A stretch of 64,000 bases of DNA from Mesorhizobium liriopis (GTDB lineage: Bacteria; Pseudomonadota; Alphaproteobacteria; Rhizobiales; Rhizobiaceae): contig NZ_JAMXQS010000002.1 in assembly GCF_024053505.1 (NCBI RefSeq), forward strand, positions 434,001 to 498,000, read 5' to 3'. Of the stretch, positions 45,149 to 54,287 are shown one piece after another. The translations under genes were made by a program, and so were the position numbers. Below the pieces are notes generated by a model. The model was not told where the DNA came from and made no database searches. It was given only the letters and a program-made list of their open reading frames with translations. Within the stretch, counting starts at the first letter, position 1; each line of letters begins with the position of its first letter.

Positions 45149-45162
45149 TGAAATTCCTTTCT
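45149..45162. promoter_or_regulatory. Second, degenerate copy of the SorC palindrome
   Basis: TGAAATTCCTTTCT matches the 44165 palindrome at 10 of 14 positions, with the left arm fully kept. It sits nine bases before the sorC GTG, in the gap shared with the divergent aldolase gene. Confidence 0.4.
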
Positions 45163-45251
45163 GGAAGATGTTACATAGCCTGCGATGAAGGCAGGACACA
45201 ATGCGTCCGCCTACCATGTTTGCATTCCCTGCATCCATCTGGAGGTTTCCC

Positions 45252-46166
45252 ATGTCCCGCATGACCACGGCCGAACTGCGCGGCTATCACCAAATCTGCG
45301 GAGCCGACGGAGCGATGATGGTGATCGCCTGCGACCAGCGCGGCGGCATGCGCACGCTTCTGGCCAGCGATCCTGGCGAGCAGGCGAAGATTGGTAATGA
45401 TGTGCTGGGCCAGACCAAGGCCGACATCACGCGATATCTCGCCAGCCAGGCAAGCTGTGTTCTGGTCGATCCGATCTGCGCCGTGCCTCAGCTTGTGGAT
45501 GACGGCGTGATCGACCGCAACACGGCCCTTCTGATCGGGCTCGATGCATCGGGCTGGGACACCTCGCCCGAAGGTTACCGCCTGTCCAAACTGGTGGAGG
45601 GCATCGATGCGCGGCGTGTGCGTGCGCTCGGCGGCACGGGCGGAAAGATCATGGTCTATCTGCGTTCGGACGTGCCCGCGGCCAACACGCACAATATCGA
45701 GATCCTGCGTGACGTGATCGCGGATTTCGCCAAGGAAGACCTGCTGCTCGTGGTCGAGTTCCTGACCTACGCCCTCGAAGGCGAGAGTGAGGAGGATTAC
45801 GCGGCGAAGATTCCGGAGCTGATCCAGGGCGGCACCAAAATCTGCCTCGAACTCGGTTCCAAGCTGTTGAAGCTGCCTTACCCGGGCTCGCCCGAATCCT
45901 GCGCGGAAGTCACCCGTCTTGCGGGCGATGTCCCATGGGCGGTTCTGTCCGCCGGCGTCGACCACAAGACGTTTCTCGGCCAGGTCGAACATGCCATGGC
46001 GAATGGTGCGTCCGGTGTGATCGCGGGCCGCTCGCTTTGGAAGGATTGCATCTCGCTCGATCGCAATGTCACCCGCGAAAAGCTGCAAGGCACCGCTGTG
46101 CCGCGTTTGCGCGAGATCCAGGCGGTTGTCGCGCGCTACCGCCAGCCGGCAGCGAAAGTCGCCTGA
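45252..46166 (+). CDS. Class I aldolase, LacD/YihT-like
   Basis: A 304-residue TIM-barrel aldolase related to tagatose-1,6-bisphosphate aldolase (LacD) and sulfofructose-phosphate aldolase (YihT). MMVIACDQRGGM near residue 22, VEFLTY near 168, a presumed Schiff-base K207 (LLKLPYPG) and the phosphate-binding LSAGVD / GASGVIAGRSLW are present. It would cleave a ketose (bis)phosphate to DHAP plus an aldehyde. ATG 45252 has GGAGGT directly upstream. It is six bases ahead of the fused kinase gene and divergent from sorC. Confidence 0.82.
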   Translation: MSRMTTAELRGYHQICGADGAMMVIACDQRGGMRTLLASDPGEQAKIGNDVLGQTKADITRYLASQASCVLVDPICAVPQLVDDGVIDRNTALLIGLDASGWDTSPEGYRLSKLVEGIDARRVRALGGTGGKIMVYLRSDVPAANTHNIEILRDVIADFAKEDLLLVVEFLTYALEGESEEDYAAKIPELIQGGTKICLELGSKLLKLPYPGSPESCAEVTRLAGDVPWAVLSAGVDHKTFLGQVEHAMANGASGVIAGRSLWKDCISLDRNVTREKLQGTAVPRLREIQAVVARYRQPAAKVA

Positions 46167-46172
46167 ACGCCT

Positions 46173-47606
46173 ATGCCACGCACCGCGATCGGCGTCGATA
46201 TCGGCGGCACCCGCCTGCGGGCCGCGCGCGTGGCGGAGGACGGTGCGATTCTGGCACTCGCCAAAACGGCGAGTTCACCCGACCCGCAAACGGTACTCGA
46301 GCGCATCGAGTCACTGATCGGCCAAGTCGATGACCCCTCGGTGGAAGGCATCGGCATCGGCGTGCCGGGCCGCGTCGATTTCGAACGGCGCATCGTTCTG
46401 TCCGGCGGCTATGTGGATCTCTCCGCAGTCCCGCTTGCGCAGGCCATCGAACGGCGTTTCGGGCGTCCCGTCCTCATCGACAATGACTGTGCGATGGCGC
46501 TGGTCGCCGAGCAGGCCTGTGGCGCCGTGAAGAGGGCGCGCGATGTGGTGATGCTGACAGTCGGCACCGGCATCGGCGGAGCCATTCTCGAGGGCGGCCG
46601 AATGCTGCGAAGCCGGGGCACGGCCGGCCAGCTCGGCCATCTCGTGGTCGTGCCCGATGGGCGCCGCTGCGCCTGTGGTCGAAGCGGTTGTGTCGAAACC
46701 GAAAGCTCGGGCACCGCACTCGGTCGTCACATCTTGGAAGCAGGCTTGTCGCCGCACACAACGGTTGCAGACCTTTTCGAAGCCGAGCGAAATGGCGACG
46801 CAATTGCGGCTCACGTTCTTCAGGCTTGGGCTGCGCCCTTGCGCGCGGCCATCGACAGCCTTCAAGCGGTTCTCGATCCAGAACTCGTGGTGCTCGGCGG
46901 TGGCCTGGGCGAGGCGGCGGTCAGCGCCTTGGCGAGATTGGCTGAGATCCCGTCCTGGTATCCGACGCGGGTTCTGGCAGCGCAGCTCGGCGACGATGCC
47001 GGCGTGGTGGGCGCGGCGCTGGCCGCCTTGCCGCACAATGCACCCAAGCGCCTCGTCATGGTCAACGGCGTCCCGGCCAGCGGCAAAAGTTCGGTGGCGC
47101 AGGGCCTGTCCGCGCTGACGGGCTGGCCGGTCTTCTCGCTCGATGCGGTCAAGAACCCGTTTCTCGAAGAGATTGAGGGTGTCGATCGCCCGTTCAATCG
47201 CAAGCTCGGCCGTGCGAGCATGGTAGCAATGTTCGCGCTGCTCCGCGACGCGCCAGCGGGTTCGAGTGTGATCATGGATGCCTGGTTCGGCTTTCAGCCG
47301 CGCGAGTTTGTTCTCCCGCTGTTGGCCGCTTCAGGGGTGACCGCGATCCACGAGATCTGGTGCGAAGCTGCGCCGGAAACGGTCGGCGCGCGCTATCGCG
47401 CCCGGGCCGCCTCCCGGCTGCCCGGCCATCCCGGCCCGGACTATGCCGGTGAGCTCGAAGCGCTCGCCAGACGCGCCGAGCCGTTCAGGGCGGGTCCGCT
47501 TCTGACGGTCAGCACGGAGAGCATTGTCGATCTCCACGCCGTGAAGGCATGGCTCGACGGAACGTTGGAGCTGGCATCACGGCCTCCCCGCTGCGATGCG
47601 GCCTGA
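46173..47606 (+). CDS. ROK sugar kinase fused to a P-loop (AAA_33/gluconokinase-like) kinase
   Basis: A 477-residue fusion. Residues 1-287 are a ROK kinase: GVDIGGTRLRAA, catalytic D105 (LIDNDC), GTGIGGA (131-137), zinc motif CACGRSGCVE (C166, C168, C173). The E-x-G-H glutamate is Q153 (AGQLGH). Residues ~293-470 are a separate P-loop kinase with Walker A GVPASGKSS (299-307, K305), a Walker-B-like VIMDAWF, and an Arg-rich lid (ARYRARAASR). Both halves look catalytically complete. It follows the aldolase by six bases, so it probably makes the aldolase substrate in one or two phosphorylations. Which half acts on what is unknown. Confidence 0.85.
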   Translation: MPRTAIGVDIGGTRLRAARVAEDGAILALAKTASSPDPQTVLERIESLIGQVDDPSVEGIGIGVPGRVDFERRIVLSGGYVDLSAVPLAQAIERRFGRPVLIDNDCAMALVAEQACGAVKRARDVVMLTVGTGIGGAILEGGRMLRSRGTAGQLGHLVVVPDGRRCACGRSGCVETESSGTALGRHILEAGLSPHTTVADLFEAERNGDAIAAHVLQAWAAPLRAAIDSLQAVLDPELVVLGGGLGEAAVSALARLAEIPSWYPTRVLAAQLGDDAGVVGAALAALPHNAPKRLVMVNGVPASGKSSVAQGLSALTGWPVFSLDAVKNPFLEEIEGVDRPFNRKLGRASMVAMFALLRDAPAGSSVIMDAWFGFQPREFVLPLLAASGVTAIHEIWCEAAPETVGARYRARAASRLPGHPGPDYAGELEALARRAEPFRAGPLLTVSTESIVDLHAVKAWLDGTLELASRPPRCDAA

Positions 47607-47618
47607 CCAGCTCTCGTC

Positions 47619-48347
47619 TCAGAGATCGAAGCTCTGGGGCAGGATGACGAGGTCGCGGATCGTGACATTGCGCGGCCGCGTCAGCATGAAGAGCACGGCT
47701 TCCGCCACTTCTTTCGGCTCGATCAGGTTGCCGGCCTCGAGCGCTTTTTTCAGGTTCTCCTTGGGCCAATCGTCGAGTAGGGGCGTCACCACCGGGCCGG
47801 GCGCCACGGCGCCGACGCGAATGCCCTGCTTCGCCACCTGCCGCCGCACGGTATGCACGAAAGCCTGCACCGCATGCTTGGAGGCTGTGTAGACCGGCTC
47901 CCAAACGACTGGAATGAAGCCGGCGACCGAACTGGTGATGATCACATCACCCGTCTTGCGCTCGATCATGTGTGGAAGCACGGCATGGACGCCGCGAAAC
48001 ACGGCATTGACGTTGAGGTTGAGCATCCGGTCGAAAGCGTCCGGGTCGCCGTCCACAAGGTCGCCGCCGATATAGGAGCCGGCATTGGCGTGAAAGACGT
48101 CGAGCTGTCCGGCCTTTTCCAGGATCTGCGGCATCATGGTCGCGACGCTCGCAGGGTCGGTCAGGTTGATTTTCAGCGGAATGGCATTGTCGCCGATTTC
48201 GTGGACCGCCGCATCGAGCTTCTCGTCGTTGAAATCGACCAGCACCACGCGCGCGCCGGCCTCGGCCTCCCGCTTCGCGCATGCAAGGCCGATGCCCGAA
48301 GCGGCGCCCGTGATTGCCACCACCTTGCCGTCCAGTTCATGTCCCAT
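47619..48347 (-). CDS. SDR, ribitol 2-dehydrogenase-like (paralogue)
   Basis: A 242-residue SDR with TGAASGIG near residues 14-21 and active-site YTASK. The C-terminus [16 protein letters not shown] nearly equals that of the SDR at 35999. Rbt-type SDRs oxidise pentitols at C2. ATG 48347 follows GAGGAGGG; a longer frame upstream overlaps the next SDR. It ends 12 bases from the stop of the convergent ROK fusion gene and is the last gene of a minus-strand group of SDR, SDR, ROK repressor and epimerase. Confidence 0.85.
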   Translation of the reverse strand: MGHELDGKVVAITGAASGIGLACAKREAEAGARVVLVDFNDEKLDAAVHEIGDNAIPLKINLTDPASVATMMPQILEKAGQLDVFHANAGSYIGGDLVDGDPDAFDRMLNLNVNAVFRGVHAVLPHMIERKTGDVIITSSVAGFIPVVWEPVYTASKHAVQAFVHTVRRQVAKQGIRVGAVAPGPVVTPLLDDWPKENLKKALEAGNLIEPKEVAEAVLFMLTRPRNVTIRDLVILPQSFDL

Positions 48348-48373
48348 GGTTTCCCTCCTCAAGAACTCGGGTT

Positions 48374-49138
48374 TCAGCGTGTGAGATAGCCGCCGTCGAT
48401 CAGAAGCACGGATCCGGTCACATAGCTGGCGGCAGGCGAGCACAGGAACAGCACGCAGTTCGCCACTTCCTCGGCCGTGCCATAACGGCCCATCGGCGTC
48501 TGCCTGCGCCAGACCGGATCCCAGTCCGGATTGGAAAAGCCGCCGCGTGACATGTCCGTGTCGATATAGCCGGGTGCAACCGCGTTCACCCGGATGTTCT
48601 CGGCGGCGAATTCGGATGCCAGGCTCTTGGTCATCATGTGGACCGCCGCCTTGGAGCCGTTATAGGCGACCTGGTTCTGCGGGATGTTGGTCGCCATGCC
48701 CGACATCGAGCCGACATTCAGGATCACGCCTTCACCTTGGTTTCGCATTGCGGGTAGCGCCGCGCGTGAGAAGCGGAAGACCTGCACCACATTAGTGGAA
48801 ATGATCTTTTCCAGCCTCTCGTCATCGAAGTCGGGTGTGTCGCCATGCACGGCCACGCCCGCATTGTTGACGAGGATGTCGATACGCCCGAACCGGTCGA
48901 GCGTGTGCTGGACGATGCGCTCGGGCGTTTCCGGATCGGTGGCGTCAGCCGAAACGAAATCGAACTCGTAGCCGGCATCACGCAGAAGCGCGTCGCCTTC
49001 CGGATTGCTGCGGCGTGCGGTGAGCACTGATTTCGCACCCGCTTCGCCGAATATTTGGGCCACCGCGAGCCCGATCCCGCGATTGCCGCCAGTGATGAGT
49101 GCGACTTTTCCGTCCAGTCTGAATTGGCTGAGCGACAT
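48374..49138 (-). CDS. SDR with classical GG-Y C-terminus
   Basis: A 254-residue SDR resembling gluconate 5-dehydrogenase and polyol dehydrogenases. TGGNRGIG at residues 16-23, NNAG, active-site YNGSK, and the C-terminal DGGYLTR are present. It probably interconverts a polyol and ketose or sugar acid and ketoacid with NAD(P). The start is ATG 49138 with GGGAGGAACC upstream. It is 26 bases ahead of the next SDR and 98 bases behind the ROK regulator on the same strand. Confidence 0.87.
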   Translation of the reverse strand: MSLSQFRLDGKVALITGGNRGIGLAVAQIFGEAGAKSVLTARRSNPEGDALLRDAGYEFDFVSADATDPETPERIVQHTLDRFGRIDILVNNAGVAVHGDTPDFDDERLEKIISTNVVQVFRFSRAALPAMRNQGEGVILNVGSMSGMATNIPQNQVAYNGSKAAVHMMTKSLASEFAAENIRVNAVAPGYIDTDMSRGGFSNPDWDPVWRRQTPMGRYGTAEEVANCVLFLCSPAASYVTGSVLLIDGGYLTR

Positions 49139-49236
49139 GGTTCCTCCCTTTTCGCTTCGCAGCCGTCCGGCCGCGCTCTTCTCGAAGTTCCAGTCCGCTC
49201 AGCCGTCTCCTCAGTCGGCAAAGCGGATTTCGACCA

Positions 49237-50520
49237 CTATCCTCCCGCCCCGGCCGAAGCGCCGTTGGTTCTGGATGCTCTGCTTGAGCGGTGGCCCGAA
49301 GCGGATTTTTCCTCCTGGGCTCCCTCATCGGCGAAGCGACGGTTGTCGAGCGAAAGATAGCGCTGGTGCATCATGCAGGCGGCACCGAAGGCGGAGCCAA
49401 GGCTGGCGCCCTCGTTGAGCACGATCGTGGGCAGAGGAAAGCTCGAATCCTGGCACGCAGCGAGATGGGCGGCCACCCGGGCGGAGACGAGCGGATAAAG
49501 AGCTGCCACCGAGCCGCCGAGCACGATCTGTTCCGGGTCGATCAGGCGGCAGGCCTGTGTGATGCCGAAGGCAAGCGCCTTGCTCCAACCTTCCGCCACC
49601 GTCACGGCTTCAGGTACCCGGTCCTGCACATCGGCCAGAAACTGACTCAAGGCCGTTATCTTGCCGGTGACATGGCGATAGCCCGATAAAAGCGCTTCCA
49701 GACCGATTAACTGCTCGAGGTCGCGCCCGTCTCCCGCCATGCGCAGGTGGCCGATCTCGCCCGCGAGCCCGTTGCCGCCGCGAAACAGCGCGCCATCCAC
49801 CGTGATGCCGCCACCGACACCCGTTTCCATCACCAGAAACAGCGTCACGCCGCGCCGCGCCGTTTCGCGCGCATAAGTGGCGCCGATCGCGAACGCATTG
49901 GCGTCGTTTTCCACCCAGATCGGCACGGCGGCCGGCAGCAGGGGACGGATGATGTCGGCCGGATAGAAGTCGCGCCAGCCGAGCAAGGGCGCCAGTCGCA
50001 CGAAGCCGCTGCGTCCCATTTGCGCGGGCAGTGAAACTCCCACTCCTTCGCAGCGGGCCCATTTCTCGGATGGCAGGGCCTCGATCGCAAGCGTCACGGC
50101 GCGCGCGAAAGCTTCTTCGCGCGGTACGACCGAGCAGTCATAGGCTTCGATCGTACTCGCAACGACGTTTCCGGCCAGATCGAGCTCGACGAAGCTCAGA
50201 TGTTCGACGCCCACCTCGATGCCCAGAAAGGTGCCGGCTTCGGGCGCGAGTTCGAGCATGATGCCGGGACGGCCCGCGCGCGGCTGGCCCGATTGGAGAA
50301 CGCTGCCGCGTGGTGGGATGCTTGCATTCACTTCGCGCACGAGGCCGCTTGTGGTCAACCCGGCGATGATGTGACCCGAAGATGACCGGTTGAGCTTGAG
50401 CCGGCGTGCGAGCTCGGCGCGGCTCATGGGACCGAAGCGATGCAGCGCGCTGAGTGCTGCCACCTCATTGGCCTGCCGGATGCGCCGGGGGGAGCTTGCG
50501 AGGGAAACCGGGTCGGGCAC
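49237..50520 (-). CDS. ROK-family transcriptional repressor (XylR/NagC-like)
   Basis: A 427-residue ROK regulator: a winged HTH at residues ~18-62 (MSRAELARRLKLNRSSSGHIIAGL) and a sugar-sensing ROK domain. E255-x-G-H is intact (GLAGEIGH), but the zinc motif C-x-C-G-x-x-G-C is lost; the place reads DLEQLIGLE. The C-terminal ~45 residues are a charged tail of doubtful conservation. It starts at GTG 50520, with AGGA five bases upstream. It probably represses the divergent polyol operon and its own group until the polyol or ketose binds. Confidence 0.85.
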   Translation of the reverse strand: MPDPVSLASSPRRIRQANEVAALSALHRFGPMSRAELARRLKLNRSSSGHIIAGLTTSGLVREVNASIPPRGSVLQSGQPRAGRPGIMLELAPEAGTFLGIEVGVEHLSFVELDLAGNVVASTIEAYDCSVVPREEAFARAVTLAIEALPSEKWARCEGVGVSLPAQMGRSGFVRLAPLLGWRDFYPADIIRPLLPAAVPIWVENDANAFAIGATYARETARRGVTLFLVMETGVGGGITVDGALFRGGNGLAGEIGHLRMAGDGRDLEQLIGLEALLSGYRHVTGKITALSQFLADVQDRVPEAVTVAEGWSKALAFGITQACRLIDPEQIVLGGSVAALYPLVSARVAAHLAACQDSSFPLPTIVLNEGASLGSAFGAACMMHQRYLSLDNRRFADEGAQEEKSASGHRSSRASRTNGASAGAGG

Positions 50521-50610
50521 GTGGTCCTGTTGCTTGAAAGATGAAGTTGCGCCGCCTCTATCACGCCGCTTCGCATTCCGGCGAACGCGTTTCCGCGAGG
50601 CGCCTGTGCC

Positions 50611-51495
50611 TCAAGGGCGCGCATTGGTTTCGCGTCGCCGACGGGCTTCCTCCTGCTTGAGTTCGATGAAGCGCTTGGCGTGGCGGGCGAGCGGCATGTT
50701 CTCGGTCCAGGTGTCGCGCCAGATGGCGCAGGCGAGCGTCAGCCCTTCGTCTACCACGGCGCTCGAAAAGGATTCGAAGGTGATGTCGCGCTGGTAACCC
50801 ACGTCGAGCAGGGCATCGAAGATGCGATCGAAGTCGATCACGCCATCGCCCAGATAGCCGCGATTGCTTTCACCGATATGGAAATAGCCGATCCTGTCGC
50901 CCGCGAGGCGGATGGCGGCGGCCGGGTTCGCTTCCTCGATGTTCATATGGAACGTGTCGAGATGCAGTAGCACGCGATCCGAGCCGGTCGCTTCCGCGAA
51001 GCTGAGGGCCTGCGCCGTGGTGTTCAACAGGTTGGTCTCGAAGCGGTTGACGACTTCGAGCACGATGTCGATCCCGGCACTTTCCGCATGCTCTGCCGTT
51101 TTGGCGATAGCCGCGATGCTGTTTTTGCGGCCCCGGTCGGTGGGAACCGACGCGTATTTCGTGTGGGCCGAATAAAGAATGCCGCCGAGCTTGGTGCCGC
51201 CGATATCGCGCACCGCCTTGACCGCGTTGGCGAGCATTTCTTCGCCGGCCTTCACGGCGCTCGGGTCTTCGCTGGAAACATCGGCATGGAGCGGCAGGCC
51301 CATGGTCACCGCGATGGCCACGTCGAGCCCCTGGGCCTTCTTCGCCAGCCGGTCGAGGTCGAACTTTTCGGGGCGGAGATAGGCGAATTCGATCAGGCGA
51401 TAACCGCATTCGGCGGTCTTTTCGAGCGCGGTTTCGAGATCCTCCTGCGTGGCGCCACCCGTCCACACGAATGAGTGGATACCCAGCCGACCCAT
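50611..51495 (-). CDS. D-tagatose/D-psicose 3-epimerase family enzyme
   Basis: A 294-residue TIM-barrel epimerase. The metal quartet E147, D180, H206 and E241 is offset by exactly three from the residues E150, D183, H209 and E244 of Agrobacterium D-psicose 3-epimerase, and the substrate arginine of ESNRG (R212) is kept. EVVNRFETNLLNT is diagnostic. It epimerises free ketoses at C3 (fructose/psicose, tagatose/sorbose, or ketopentoses). It lies 90 bases upstream of the ROK regulator and divergent from the polyol transporter, so it probably acts on the ketose made by the dehydrogenases. Confidence 0.88.
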   Translation of the reverse strand: MGRLGIHSFVWTGGATQEDLETALEKTAECGYRLIEFAYLRPEKFDLDRLAKKAQGLDVAIAVTMGLPLHADVSSEDPSAVKAGEEMLANAVKAVRDIGGTKLGGILYSAHTKYASVPTDRGRKNSIAAIAKTAEHAESAGIDIVLEVVNRFETNLLNTTAQALSFAEATGSDRVLLHLDTFHMNIEEANPAAAIRLAGDRIGYFHIGESNRGYLGDGVIDFDRIFDALLDVGYQRDITFESFSSAVVDEGLTLACAIWRDTWTENMPLARHAKRFIELKQEEARRRRETNARP

Positions 51496-51521
51496 AGCAC
51501 TCGCCCTCCCAAGCGTTTTTT

Positions 51522-51536
51522 GTTGTGTTCAACAAC
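51522..51536. promoter_or_regulatory. Candidate ROK-repressor operator
   Basis: GTTGTGTTCAACAAC: GTTGT and ACAAC are a perfect inverted repeat around five bases, 27 bases before the epimerase start, in the divergent region shared with the transporter operon. A weaker GCAA-N6-TTGC lies nearer the transporter at 51684-51697. Confidence 0.4.
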
Positions 51537-51878
51537 GAATACGTCTGCGGTGAATGATGTCAAGTGCCGTCCGAGTTGTCCCGAAGCGACGGTCTCGAGG
51601 GCCTCCACGCCATATGAACAAGCACCGACTGCTTCCCAAAGGTCGAAGTCGTTGCTCGCCAGAAAGGAAATTTGATGTGAAATGCAACAAACATTGCGCG
51701 GTTGAAAACTTTGCGTTACGCCTTGAAGGGAAGACGCGCCGCGACCGCTTTGAGGAGAGCCCGCAGCAAAGGTCTTCAGTGGGAGAATCCGCGCGACGCT
51801 TTGAAGGCCGGGCGCGGGCACAAGGAGGAACGAGGCGCGAAGCCCGACCGGCGCTCCGCCTCATGGAGGAGACTGGAC
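51537..51878. other. Divergent promoter region of the polyol operon
   Basis: 342 bases between the candidate operator and the binding-protein start. It is open in some frames but has no credible gene. It should hold the promoter for the CUT1 operon and ends with a strong ribosome site (GGAGGAGA). No sigma-54 or clear sigma-70 boxes identified by eye. Confidence 0.55.
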
Positions 51879-53312
51879 ATGAAGCACAGAGTGGGAACCA
51901 GCCTGCTCGCGCTCGGTCTCGGCCTGATGGCCGGGCTCGGCGCGGCGAGGGCCGACTTCTGGTCGGACGCGGGCGCGAAATACAAGGGCGTCACGCTGCA
52001 TGGCGTGACCGAGAGCACGCCGCCGTCCAACTATGTCAAGGACGTGCTCGCCAAGGAATTCGAGGAAAAGACCGGCATCAAGGTCGAGATGGAGACCACC
52101 TCCTGGGACCAGATGTACGACAAGGCCATCAAGGACATGGAAGCCAAGACCGGCATCTATGACATGGTCTATATCGAGCAGGACATCATCTACGCCTATC
52201 TGGCCCGCAATTTCCTGGTCAACACCTCCAAGATGCTGGCCGACAATCCGGCTCTGAAGGCCCCCGAATACGACGAAAAGAACTTCACCACCTTCGCCGA
52301 CTACTTCAAGGGCGACGATGGCGGGCTTTACGGCGTGCCGATGGAAGCCTTCATCAAGATCTATCTCTACCGAACCGATCTTTTCGGCGACAGTGCGATC
52401 AAGGAGGCTTTCAAGCAGAAGACGGGCAAGGATCTCGCGCCCGCCAAGACGCATGAGGACTACACGCAGATTGCGGAGTTCTTCACCCAGTACGGCAAGG
52501 ACAAGGGAGAGGAACTCTGGGGCACGACCTCGCAGGCCCATACCGGACACCCCGCCTCGTGGTACGAATATGTCGAGTCCATCCTGCCGACCTTCGGCGT
52601 CTACAACTGGGGCATCGACGCCAGCAAGAACTACGCGGCCAGCGTCGCCAATGGCGGCACGATGAACAGCGACAAAGCCAAGGCCGCGATGAAGTACCTG
52701 CTTCACCTGCGCGACATCGCCCCGCCGGAATCGGCGTCGAGCACCTGGACCGAAGTGGCCACCACCTTCGCCGCCGGCCGTGCCGCGCAAGGCCTGGTCT
52801 ATGGCGAGAACGCCGCCTGGATCGCATCCGACGCGTCGAAATCCAAGGTGGTCGGCAAGGTCGGCGTGGCGCTGCCGCCGCTGTCCGAGGGCGTGATGGC
52901 CGATGCTGAGTCCGGCAAAGGCTATATCGGCTATTATGACGGCGGCGCCTTCGGCATTCCCGTCACGTCGAAGAATCAGGAGGCCGCCCTCCTTTTCCTT
53001 GAATATATCGGCCAGAACTCGGTTCAGCCCGGCTGGGCGGTGGCGGCGCCTCGCATCACCAACACCGCGACCTATGACGACCCGCAGGTCAAGGAGATGG
53101 ATGGCAAGCTCGGCGGCTACTACACCATGCTGAAGAATGACGGGAAGCTCTTCGCAGGCGCGCCGAAATATCCGTTCCACGCGCAGGTTCGCGAAGCAGT
53201 GGCCCCGATCTTCTACCGCATCCTGACCGGCGAAGTCGGCCCCGACGAGGGTGTCGACCAGATGGCGGCGGCGGCAGAGGCTGAACTGACCAATCTCGGC
53301 TACCGCAAGTAA
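51879..53312 (+). CDS. CUT1-type polyol-binding protein (SmoE-like)
   Basis: A 477-residue periplasmic binding protein with a signal peptide ([20 protein letters not shown], cleavage near ARA, residue 24). The type II fold reads [34 protein letters not shown] near the N-terminus and [22 protein letters not shown] further on. This matches the sorbitol/mannitol (SmoE) and related polyol binders. ATG 51879 is chosen because it starts the signal peptide and has GGAGGAGA upstream. It heads a long plus-strand operon and is followed by a 10-bp hairpin. Confidence 0.87.
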   Translation: MKHRVGTSLLALGLGLMAGLGAARADFWSDAGAKYKGVTLHGVTESTPPSNYVKDVLAKEFEEKTGIKVEMETTSWDQMYDKAIKDMEAKTGIYDMVYIEQDIIYAYLARNFLVNTSKMLADNPALKAPEYDEKNFTTFADYFKGDDGGLYGVPMEAFIKIYLYRTDLFGDSAIKEAFKQKTGKDLAPAKTHEDYTQIAEFFTQYGKDKGEELWGTTSQAHTGHPASWYEYVESILPTFGVYNWGIDASKNYAASVANGGTMNSDKAKAAMKYLLHLRDIAPPESASSTWTEVATTFAAGRAAQGLVYGENAAWIASDASKSKVVGKVGVALPPLSEGVMADAESGKGYIGYYDGGAFGIPVTSKNQEAALLFLEYIGQNSVQPGWAVAAPRITNTATYDDPQVKEMDGKLGGYYTMLKNDGKLFAGAPKYPFHAQVREAVAPIFYRILTGEVGPDEGVDQMAAAAEAELTNLGYRK

Positions 53313-53326
53313 ACGCCGAGCCATGC

Positions 53327-53357
53327 CGGGCCGCCGCCTGACTCCCTCGGCGGCCCG
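53327..53357 (+). promoter_or_regulatory. Intercistronic stem-loop after the polyol-binding-protein gene
   Basis: CGGGCCGCCG pairs perfectly with CGGCGGCCCG around an 11-base loop, 15 bases past the stop and 46 bases before the permease gene. No T-run follows. Probably sets the ratio of binding protein to permease. Confidence 0.55.
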
Positions 53358-53402
53358 AACCTTCGCCACATCGCGACACATGCCCTCGGGGAGAGTGGAC
53401 TG

Positions 53403-54287
53403 ATGCGTTCAAACAAGGTCGGCTGGCTCCTGCTTGCCCCGACGATCGTGGTGCTGGCCCTGTTCGGGATCGTGCCCTTCATCTACGTGCTTTATGTCGG
53501 CTTCCACCAATGGAACCCGTTCGGCGCGAACCCCTCCATGATCTACAACGGCGCCAACAATTTCCGCCGCCTGGTGTTCGACGCCGAGTTCCTGACGGCG
53601 ATCTGGTATACGCTGAAATTCGCGCTCTTCGCCGTGCTGAGCGAGGTCGTGATCGGCTATTTCCTGGCGCAGCTCTTCATGCGCGAGTTCCCCGGCAAGG
53701 GCTTCTTCCGCACCATCCACACGCTGCCGCTAATCGTCGCCCCCATCGTGGTCGGCTCGGTGTGGCGGCTGATGACCACGCCTTCGATCGGCGTCATCCC
53801 GTATTACCTGCGCACATGGTTCGGCTTCGATCTCAATATCGGCCGCGATCCGAACGCCGCCTTCATCCTGACCGTCATCATGGACATCTGGCACTGGACA
53901 CCGCTGGTCACGCTGACGCTGCTCGCGGCCCTCGTTTCCTTGCCCAAGGAGCCTTTCGAGCAGGCCGAGATCGACGGCGCGAGCCGCTCGCAGATCTTCT
54001 GGCACATCACGCTGCCGATGATCCGGCCTGCCATCCTCGCCACCGTCTTCATTCGGCTGATGGATGCGCTTCGCACGGTGGACGAGGTCTGGATGCTGAC
54101 CGGCGGCGGTCCGGGTGCGGCGACCCGCTATATCGGTCTTCATATCTGGAAGGTCGTCTTCCCCAAGACCGATTACGGCTACGGCTCGGCCATCTCGCTG
54201 ATCGTACTTTATCTGACCCTCGTGATGTGCTGGCTTCTCTATGTGGCGCTCGTCGCACCCCGGCGCGACGCGCGGAAGGTGGCCTGA
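53403..54287 (+). CDS. CUT1-type sugar/polyol ABC permease 1 (SmoF-like)
   Basis: A 294-residue MalF/UgpA-type permease with six helices, the first at residues 7-29 ([21 protein letters not shown]). The EAA loop reads [24 protein letters not shown]. It pairs with the second permease, whose ATG overlaps its stop by one base (TGATG). ATG 53403 lies 90 bases after the binding-protein gene. Confidence 0.9.
   Translation: MRSNKVGWLLLAPTIVVLALFGIVPFIYVLYVGFHQWNPFGANPSMIYNGANNFRRLVFDAEFLTAIWYTLKFALFAVLSEVVIGYFLAQLFMREFPGKGFFRTIHTLPLIVAPIVVGSVWRLMTTPSIGVIPYYLRTWFGFDLNIGRDPNAAFILTVIMDIWHWTPLVTLTLLAALVSLPKEPFEQAEIDGASRSQIFWHITLPMIRPAILATVFIRLMDALRTVDEVWMLTGGGPGAATRYIGLHIWKVVFPKTDYGYGSAISLIVLYLTLVMCWLLYVALVAPRRDARKVA

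Noticed and set aside
45252-46166. Sulfoquinovose (sulfo-EMP) pathway suggested by the YihT-like aldolase
   Set aside because: No sulfoquinovosidase, SQ isomerase or sulfolactaldehyde reductase is present; LacD-like similarity alone is not enough.
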